From a bacterium (GTDB taxonomy: Bacteria > Spirochaetota > UBA4802 > UBA5550): DNA of 5,059 nt. This document shows, one piece after another, positions 1-5,059 of the stretch (within the stretch, counting starts at the first letter, position 1; each line of letters starts with the position of its first letter). The position numbers and the translations under genes were made by a program. Under the pieces are notes generated by a model that did no database searches, was not told the origin of the DNA, and was given only the letters and a program-made list of their open reading frames with translations. The stretch spans positions 1 through 5,059 of the forward strand of contig JAAENB010001322.1 of NCBI GenBank assembly GCA_024224995.1, written 5' to 3'.

Positions 1-3000
1 ACCTTTGCCGAAGGTGATGGGTCGGAGATTGAAGGTGAGCTTGGGGTGTTTGATCCTACGATTCTCCGGAATGGGATTCACCGGATGCGGTTGTATGCCG
101 AAGACCTTTCGGGGAATTCCACTGTTGTGGAGAATTGCGCAATGGTTGAAGGTGGGCTTAAGGTTGGCCAGGTGAATTTTCCTATTGTGGATATGGAAAT
201 CCCCCAGATCGGTTTTACCATGGTTTCAGGAAGAGAATATGACAGCCGTTTACAGGAGCCAGGTGATTTTGGTCCGGGCTGGAACCTGCCGTCGAAAAAC
301 GTGACAGCAGCAGTGACCACTCCTCTTGGTAATGATTGGGGCCAGAATGTAGGAGGGGGATTTATTACTGCTTATATACTGGTTGAAAAGAAACAACATG
401 TTGTTGTAATCCGGTTTAGTGATGAGGAAATCATTAAATTCAAAATGAATGTAGGTCCCAGGACTTCAATGCTGATTCCTTTTGAAGGGGGACACAGGCC
501 CATGACTGTGAGTTTCTCTCCTCTTGAAGGAACACAGGGAAGCCTAACTGCTCTGGACCGTGACAGACATGTTATGCTGTTGCACGGCAGCATATATGAT
601 GTCGATATGCGGCTCTATAACCCGTCACGTTTCAGGTATACAGCTGTTGACGGAAAAATTTTCATTATCAATACCGAAAAAGGTCTCGAAAGTGTTACCG
701 ACACCTACGGTCATACGATTAGTTATGACGATGACAGTATAAAACACTCTTCCGGCGCAACTATTGCCATTGAAAGAGGAACGGGTAATAGAATTGAGAC
801 TATCAGTGACCAATTGGGCAGGACATATGAGTATCATTATAATGAGGATGGTGTACTTGACAGGGTGGTTCAAAAAGGAGACGGGCCCATGGCTCTCAGG
901 TTTGCCGGCGCCTATAGTTATAATATGGGTATTACAGAAAAACCGGTACTAAAGGCAATCAAGGCTCCTGATGGAACTGAACTGGGCCAGTTTGAGTATA
1001 ACAGTGAGGGACGTTTAATCGGGATGATCGATGGAAACGGAAATAGGGTAATGTATGGTTTTGATATTCCGAATCACCGGCAGACTGTTACAGACAGGCT
1101 AGGCAACGAAACTTTATATGAGTACGATAATAAAGGAAATGTAACCCATAAAGTTGATCCTCAGGGTAATGAGTTTTTTTGGACATATGATTCCGACAGC
1201 AATCTGCTTTCAGCTTCGGACCCCCAAGATCATACAAAAACATATACCTATGATGAAAATGGGAATATGCTGACAGAAACTGACCCTCTGGGAAACCAAA
1301 AAGAATATACCTATAATCTCCGAAACCAGGTACTAACGAAGACCGACTCTATGGGAAATAGTACTACTTACAGCTATGACTCCAATGGAGAGCAACTGAC
1401 AGTTACAGACGCTATGGGAAATACAATTACTAATACTTATGATTCTCATGGCAACCTGGAGTCTGTTGCAGATGCCGATGAGAATACAACAACCTATGAA
1501 TATGATAACAGCGGCAACCGTACCAGGATAGTTGATGCGTTGGGGAACGAAGCTAATTTCATATTTGATTTAAAAGGCAATGAACTCAGTAAAACCATGA
1601 CTCGAACAACTGAGTCCGGTTTAGCGACAATAACAACCAATATGGACTATAATATCCGGGGTGATCTTACCTGTGTTACTGATTCAGAAAATAATTCCAC
1701 TCTCACTGAATATAATTCTACGGGTAAAAAAAGCGCTACTATAGACAGAAACGGCAATCGGACAACTTATGAATATGATAACGAAGGGAACCTGACGAAA
1801 CAAATTTATCCTGACGGAGCAACAAGAAACAGAACCTATGATGCCGAAGGCAATATAGTTAGAGCAACAGGCAAACAGGGGGAAACCCGGCAGTATACTT
1901 TTAACAGTCAAAAATTAGTAACAAGAACAGTCAATCCCGACGGCAGCAGCAGAAACATGGAATACAATGCTGCGGGCAGGCTTACTGCCGTTATAGATGA
2001 AAGAGGCAACAAGACATCTTTTGAATATGACGCAGCAGGTAGAAAAACAAAAATAATTGATCCCCTGAGTAATGAGTTCACTTATACTTATGACAGTAAT
2101 AGTAATAGACTCAGCATGACAGATGCGAAGGGGAATACTACCGGCTATGAATATGATGCTCTAAACAGGTTGACCAGGACCATATTCCCTGACGGTACTT
2201 TTACAACAATGGAATACACTTCCGGAAATCAAAAGGCTTCCGTGACAAACCAGGCGGGAAATACCACAAAATTTGAATATGACGCTATTGGTCAATTAAC
2301 AAAGGTCATTGACGCGATGGAAGGTGAAACTGTATATACCTACGATGAAGCAGGTAATTTATTAAGCCAAACTGCCCCAAACAATAATACAAAAAACTGG
2401 GTCTATGACAATGAAGGGAGGGTAATTAAACTTTCACTTCCCATGGGAAATACCCGGTCTTTTAGTTATGATCCAGCAGGAAACCTGACCGGCACAACGG
2501 ATTTTAACGGCAATTCTATTTCCTACACGTATGACTGCAACAACCGTTTAACCGGGAAAACGTATCCGGATAGTTCGGAGGTTGTATTTACTTATACTGA
2601 AAGCGGGCAGAAGAAAACCGCTGCTTATTTAAATAGTGCTACCACATACACCTATGATATTACGGGAAGAATTACTAAGGTAGTAAATCCTGACTCTACC
2701 CAAATATCATATACCTATGATGAGAAAGGAAATCGCATATCTATAACTGTACCATCAGGAACCACTCATTATACTTATGATGCCCTGAGCAGGCTTGCTA
2801 CGGTAACCGATCCTGCCGATGGAGTTACAACATATACCTATGATGCTGTGGGCAACAGGTCACAGGTTGTATACCCGAACGGAGCGATAACGGAATACAC
2901 GAATGATACCCTGGGAAGACTTGTATATCTTGAAAACAAAAATTCATCAGGAAGTATACTTTCAAGTTACCGATATACATTAAGCCCTACAGGCAGCAGG

Positions 3001-4509
3001 CTGCAGGCGGAAGAGAATAACGGCCGGGTTGTACGGTATACCTACGATAAACTTTCCAGGCTCATGGAGGAAGATATCACCGATTTGGTTCACGGGGATG
3101 AGGCAATCTCTTATTCCTATGATGCTTTTGGGAATCGTTTGAGTAAAACAAATTTAAGTGGAACTACCACATATACGTATAACGACAATGACCAGCTCAC
3201 AGCAGAAACCGGTCACGATTATACTTATAATTACTCTTACGATAATAACGGAAATACTACGAGTAAAACAGACGGCAGCAATACAACGGTATATACTTAC
3301 GGGTATGAGAATGAGATGCTTTCAGTCGAAACAGGTAGTGATAAAACAGAATATGCCTATGATGCCGATAGTGCACGAATATCATCAACAACAAATGGTA
3401 CTATTACCAGGTACCTGGTAGACAAAAACAGGAAACATGCACAAGTACTGGAAGAAAGAGGAGATAATGGAACGCTAACTGTATCCTATATTTATGGAGA
3501 TGACCTGATCAGCCAGCATAGAAATGAAGCAGCTTCTTACTATCATTATGATGCCCAGCAGTCTGTTCGGCAGTTGACGAACGATGCTGGAATAGTAACA
3601 GATGCATATGTATATGATGCCTTTGGCGTGTTGATAAACGGGGAAGGAAGTACCGAAAACAACTACCTGTATGCAGGTGAACAATTCGATGCTGCCGTAG
3701 GCCTCTATTATTTACGCGCTCGATGGATGAATCAGCAAAACGGCAGATTCACCAGCATGGACCCATTTGTTGGCGACTATATGGCTCCCGAGTCTTTGCA
3801 TAAATATTCTTACGCGAAAAACAATCCTGTTGATTATAATGATCCGAGTGGTTTATTCTTCAATATGCAGGGTGTTGCGACTGCACAATCTATTTATAAT
3901 ACAATCTCAAAATCTTTCAGAATAGCGAAGTTGTTTGGAATGGTAAAAAGATTTCATGCTGTTGTGGATATTCTTAACACATTAAGATCATTACCTGCTT
4001 TTCTGGATCCTTCTGTCTGGGCACCTATTTTTAACAGGTCCTATGGACCGGCCAAAAGTGGGATAGGTTTTACGAAAATGAGCAGCGGAGCTTTCTGGAG
4101 CGGAGCTTATTATAACTTGATGAGCAATATCCCTACCTTGACGGGCCATGTATTAACCGAACATAAACAAACCCTGGTAAATGGATATGCCAAAAGAAAG
4201 AGATCAAATACCAGCATTGCAGTATTTTTGCCCACTCCGGAGAGATGTGCTTTACCGGGTATTGCTGTCAGGTTGCCGAAGGCGACATTAGGAGGCTTTA
4301 AAGTTTCATTACGGTTTGGCGGCAGTGGTCAAAAAGGAAGACTATTCGGTTTAGGTTTTCAATTTACTAAATCAAGTTTTAGACAAATTTTCAGAATGGA
4401 TCACCACGAATATCATACCGAACAAAAAGAAAAAGATAGCAAGCTAAGATGGCCTTCGGGAGACTTTCATTATCATGTATCTGCCGGGGATAAACAGCCA
4501 AAGAAGTAA
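1..4509 (+). CDS. RHS/YD-repeat polymorphic toxin-like protein, 5' partial
   Basis: Seen: one frame runs open from the left edge to TAA at 4507-4509, giving 1502 visible residues. Visible residues 1-60 look like a beta-sandwich end (DPTILRNG at 18-25). The RHS entry motifs REYDS (78-82) and GDFGPGW (88-94) follow. A YD-repeat array spans about 275-1125, the RHS-associated core about 1222-1285 (GLYYLRARW, NGRF, SLHKY, DPSGL), and a 217-residue basic tail ends the protein. Known of the family: YD repeats build a secreted or surface-exposed beta-cage that encloses a variable C-terminal toxin, released by autoproteolysis near DPxG and used in contact-dependent competition. Inferred: this protein has the same role; its target is unknown. 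A GTG at 46 has an SD-like AGGTGA before it, but family sequence continues upstream of it, so I treat the gene as truncated by the window. There is no frameshift or internal stop. A non-toxic adhesin or wall-associated YD protein is the alternative. The family call is very secure; the toxin role is moderate. Confidence 0.96.
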   Translation, partial: TFAEGDGSEIEGELGVFDPTILRNGIHRMRLYAEDLSGNSTVVENCAMVEGGLKVGQVNFPIVDMEIPQIGFTMVSGREYDSRLQEPGDFGPGWNLPSKNVTAAVTTPLGNDWGQNVGGGFITAYILVEKKQHVVVIRFSDEEIIKFKMNVGPRTSMLIPFEGGHRPMTVSFSPLEGTQGSLTALDRDRHVMLLHGSIYDVDMRLYNPSRFRYTAVDGKIFIINTEKGLESVTDTYGHTISYDDDSIKHSSGATIAIERGTGNRIETISDQLGRTYEYHYNEDGVLDRVVQKGDGPMALRFAGAYSYNMGITEKPVLKAIKAPDGTELGQFEYNSEGRLIGMIDGNGNRVMYGFDIPNHRQTVTDRLGNETLYEYDNKGNVTHKVDPQGNEFFWTYDSDSNLLSASDPQDHTKTYTYDENGNMLTETDPLGNQKEYTYNLRNQVLTKTDSMGNSTTYSYDSNGEQLTVTDAMGNTITNTYDSHGNLESVADADENTTTYEYDNSGNRTRIVDALGNEANFIFDLKGNELSKTMTRTTESGLATITTNMDYNIRGDLTCVTDSENNSTLTEYNSTGKKSATIDRNGNRTTYEYDNEGNLTKQIYPDGATRNRTYDAEGNIVRATGKQGETRQYTFNSQKLVTRTVNPDGSSRNMEYNAAGRLTAVIDERGNKTSFEYDAAGRKTKIIDPLSNEFTYTYDSNSNRLSMTDAKGNTTGYEYDALNRLTRTIFPDGTFTTMEYTSGNQKASVTNQAGNTTKFEYDAIGQLTKVIDAMEGETVYTYDEAGNLLSQTAPNNNTKNWVYDNEGRVIKLSLPMGNTRSFSYDPAGNLTGTTDFNGNSISYTYDCNNRLTGKTYPDSSEVVFTYTESGQKKTAAYLNSATTYTYDITGRITKVVNPDSTQISYTYDEKGNRISITVPSGTTHYTYDALSRLATVTDPADGVTTYTYDAVGNRSQVVYPNGAITEYTNDTLGRLVYLENKNSSGSILSSYRYTLSPTGSRLQAEENNGRVVRYTYDKLSRLMEEDITDLVHGDEAISYSYDAFGNRLSKTNLSGTTTYTYNDNDQLTAETGHDYTYNYSYDNNGNTTSKTDGSNTTVYTYGYENEMLSVETGSDKTEYAYDADSARISSTTNGTITRYLVDKNRKHAQVLEERGDNGTLTVSYIYGDDLISQHRNEAASYYHYDAQQSVRQLTNDAGIVTDAYVYDAFGVLINGEGSTENNYLYAGEQFDAAVGLYYLRARWMNQQNGRFTSMDPFVGDYMAPESLHKYSYAKNNPVDYNDPSGLFFNMQGVATAQSIYNTISKSFRIAKLFGMVKRFHAVVDILNTLRSLPAFLDPSVWAPIFNRSYGPAKSGIGFTKMSSGAFWSGAYYNLMSNIPTLTGHVLTEHKQTLVNGYAKRKRSNTSIAVFLPTPERCALPGIAVRLPKATLGGFKVSLRFGGSGQKGRLFGLGFQFTKSSFRQIFRMDHHEYHTEQKEKDSKLRWPSGDFHYHVSAGDKQPKK
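823..3375 (+). repeat. YD-repeat array (protein-level repeats, about 36-40 units)
   Basis: Seen: residues 275-1125 repeat a unit of about 20-22 residues with the pattern [T/E]YDxxGN-[L/R]-x-x-x-x-D-x-x-GN-x-x-x-Y. Clear copies include EYDNKGN, TYDENGN, EYDNSGN, EYDNEGN, TYDEAGN, SYDPAGN, TYDEKGN, TYDAVGN and SYDAFGN. Weaker copies with N, T or G in place of D (TYNLRNQ, TYTESGQ, TYGYENE) are interspersed. A few linkers interrupt the spacing, for example near 1590-1650, 2935-2990 and 3070-3105. At DNA level the units have diverged: only short words such as acatatacctatgat recur (about 1239, 2830). This means old duplications rather than a recent expansion. Known of the family: each unit adds a strand pair to a spiralling beta-sheet shell. 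Confidence 0.95.
3664..3855 (+). other. RHS-associated core domain and DPxG tip boundary
   Basis: Seen: visible residues 1222-1285 read YLYAGEQFD, then GLYYLRARWMNQQNGRF, then MDPF, SLHKYSYAKNNPVDY and finally DPSGL at 3841-3855. This follows the usual RHS-associated core order. The common RARYYDP segment is replaced by RARWMNQ, a conservative variant. Known of the family: this plug closes the cage, and the DPxG segment marks the switch from conserved shell to variable effector, with aspartate-dependent self-cleavage just beyond it. Inferred: cleavage would fall after about residue 1285, freeing the tail. The aspartates at 1281 and nearby positions are candidates, but I cannot assign the catalytic pair from sequence alone. 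Confidence 0.93.
3856..4506 (+). other. variable C-terminal tip, candidate effector domain, unassigned
   Basis: Seen: this 217-residue tail after DPSGL has no YD repeats and differs in composition from the shell. By hand count it holds about 31 Lys/Arg against 11 Asp/Glu. The first 50 residues are helix-like and partly hydrophobic (SIYNTISKSFRIAKLFGMVK), without a convincing membrane segment. The middle contains a duplicated SGAFW/SGAYY pentapeptide and a basic KRKR patch (near 4192-4206). A glycine-rich strand-like stretch (4285-4365) leads to a histidine-rich end: RMDHHEYH at 4393-4416 and DFHYHV at 4462-4479. I do not recognise a named toxin family. Inferred: the basic charge and clustered D/H residues would suit a metal-dependent or acid-base nuclease, with RMDHH...HYH as the candidate active site. 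This is a hypothesis only. That the tail is the variable tip is well supported by position. Confidence 0.7.
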
Positions 4510-4526
4510 GAACCTGTCTGTTTGCA

Positions 4527-4568
4527 TGATGTCCGCAAGAAGGTACATGTACTTTCTTGTGGACATCA
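4527..4568 (+). terminator. 42-nt near-perfect hairpin 17 nt after the RHS stop; possible terminator without U-tract
   Basis: Seen: the arms TGATGTCCGCAAGAAGGTAC and GTACTTTCTTGTGGACATCA pair along their whole length, with the centre at 4547/4548. In + strand RNA all positions pair, two of them as G-U (4535/4560 and 4542/4553). In RNA from the other strand these two would be A-C mismatches, so the structure is better for rightward transcription. The real loop would be about 4 nt (ACAU/CAUG). No run of T follows (next bases AGCAATACCCC), so it is not a standard rho-independent terminator. It may instead end transcription in another way, protect the mRNA 3' end, or be a palindromic mobile or protein-binding unit. 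The fold is certain; the role is a guess. Confidence 0.5.
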
Positions 4569-4750
4569 GCAATACCCCATTATAGCACCCATCAATAACT
4601 CAAACAGCGTCTCACCCCGTCATGAGCGCACAGCCTCTCTTTTAATATATAGAATAGACGGAATCCCGGCAAAAAGACTTCTTAAAGTTTTTTTATCAGT
4701 TCTGAAAATACCTGAGCTTTCCCAAAAAACCAACATTAACTCGGCTTTTG

Positions 4751-4773
4751 TTCAAGACAAAATTTGTCTGGAA
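4751..4773. promoter_or_regulatory. 23-bp dyad, possible operator
   Basis: Seen: TTC-A-AGACAAA-A-TTTGTCT-G-GAA is a symmetric dyad with 10 of 11 positions complementary, one A/G mismatch and a single central base. Its right end lies 17 bp upstream of the TTGACG promoter-like box at 4791. The size and symmetry fit a binding site for a dimeric regulator better than a terminator, since the stem is AT-rich and no T-run follows. No regulator is encoded in view, so function is inferred from shape and position only. Confidence 0.3.
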
Positions 4774-4790
4774 TTATTTATCCCTGGGGG

Positions 4791-4819
4791 TTGACGATAT
4801 ATAAATAAATAAATATATA
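4791..4819 (+). promoter_or_regulatory. weak candidate sigma-70/sigma-A promoter
   Basis: Seen: TTGACG (4791-4796) matches the -35 consensus at 5 of 6 bases. TATATA (4814-4819) lies 17 bp downstream and matches the -10 consensus at 4 of 6. The -10 box sits inside a TA run, so any spacing from 16 to 18 would give a similar match, which lowers its value. No supported gene starts within the next 240 bases. If real, it would drive a gene beyond the right edge (long leader) or a small RNA. A TA-rich stretch at 4927-4938 could equally be read as an archaeal TATA box if the host is archaeal. Confidence 0.22.
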
Positions 4820-4831
4820 TATATATATATT
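4802..4831. repeat. TAAA and AT simple-repeat tract
   Basis: Seen: three TAAA units (4802-4813) run into nine AT units (4813-4830). A second, shorter TA run (five units) lies at 4929-4938, and A/T homopolymer tracts lie at 4876-4899. Such tracts melt and bend easily and can change length by slippage. The tract marks the sharp drop in GC content that begins near 4797. No function is shown by the sequence itself. Confidence 0.9.
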
Positions 4832-5059
4832 ATTAGAAGTAAACAATTTCACGCTTTAAAACAATCAATAGTACATTTTTTTATAAAAAACAAAAAAAAT
4901 TGCCCGGATTTTCACCCTAACTCTCACTTATATATATATTGTAACAAATCGGAGAAAAAAACGCTTAATAATGCAGAAAACACCAATATAGACAACGAAA
5001 ACATGTCTTATTCCTGTTTCTGTATACAAATTACCATTGTTAACTACTATTTTCGGGAG

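Larger units (their letters stand above)
4510..5059. other. gene-poor 3' region after the RHS gene
   Basis: I find no gene here that I can support. It falls into two parts. The stretch 4561-4800 is about 40% GC (95 of 240 by hand count) and holds part of the hairpin and a 23-bp dyad. From about 4797 the sequence drops to about 25% GC (64 of 259 over 4801-5059), with TA and TAAA repeats and A-tracts. A 90-codon frame (4522-4794) starts with TTG, has no ribosome binding site and begins inside the hairpin, so I do not call it. A GGAG at 4951-4954 has no start codon at a useful distance. Open frames touch the right edge on both strands, so a gene may begin or end just outside the window. No tRNA, rRNA, CRISPR or insertion-sequence ends are visible. 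Confidence 0.7.

Noticed and set aside
46..48. GTG with an AGGTGA-like ribosome site 7 bases upstream, as the start of the RHS gene
   Set aside because: The frame is open to base 1, and the conserved G-x-DPTxLxNG segment of the family straddles this codon. The site lies in G-rich coding sequence, so the match is probably chance and the gene starts left of the window.
823..3375. DNA-level tandem repeat or CRISPR-like array
   Set aside because: Recurring words such as acatatacctatgat are short and irregularly spaced, and they encode the YD motif. There are no identical repeats with regular unique spacers.
78..3684. Other medium-length frames on both strands within the RHS gene
   Set aside because: They lie inside a strongly supported coding frame, lack domain or start signals, and arise from the repetitive composition of the YD array.
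4522..4794. 90-codon + strand frame as a small immunity or hypothetical gene
   Set aside because: It starts with TTG without a ribosome binding site, its first codons are the hairpin arms, it has no recognisable domain, and it is short for an immunity protein. It is kept only as a point to test.
4896..4912. AAAAT / ATTTT stem around TGCCCGG as a terminator
   Set aside because: The stem is only five A-T pairs, too weak for a terminator, and the flanking A and T runs make such matches likely by chance.
4971..4991. ATG after GGAG (4951-4954) as a gene start
   Set aside because: The spacing of 16 bases is too long, and the frame meets TAG after six codons.

Overview
The window is dominated by one very long reading frame on the + strand. 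It is the 3' part of an RHS/YD-repeat protein (polymorphic-toxin type) that enters at the left edge and stops at 4509. About 550 bases follow in which I find no convincing gene. The frame is open from base 1, and conserved family sequence lies on both sides of the first possible start (a GTG at 46). The true N-terminus therefore lies to the left of the window, and 1502 residues are visible.

Layout: (1) 1-300 holds the end of an N-terminal beta-sandwich-like segment and the RHS entry motifs (DPTILRNG, REYDS, GDFGPGW). (2) 300-820 is the first part of the shell with degenerate repeats. (3) 823-3375 is the YD-repeat array of roughly 36-40 units. (4) 3664-3855 is the RHS-associated core, ending in the boundary motif DPSGL. 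(5) 3856-4506 is a 217-residue, strongly basic, unassigned C-terminal tip, where such proteins carry their variable effector domain. (6) 4510-5059 contains a 42-nt hairpin just after the stop, a 23-bp dyad, a weak promoter-like pair and an AT-rich stretch with TA repeats.

By family knowledge, the YD repeats form a hollow shell that encloses the C-terminal tip, which is released by autoproteolysis near the DPxG motif. An immunity gene normally follows immediately downstream. None is recognisable here, which is the main oddity of the locus.

Organism: bases 1-300 are about 50% GC, the sampled middle of the gene is clearly lower, and the last 259 bases are about 25% GC. Use of ATA, AGA and AGG codons is frequent. 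This suits a low-to-moderate-GC bacterium such as a clostridial Firmicute, but the window has no taxonomic marker. Other bacteria, or an archaeon with AT-rich intergenic DNA, are not excluded.
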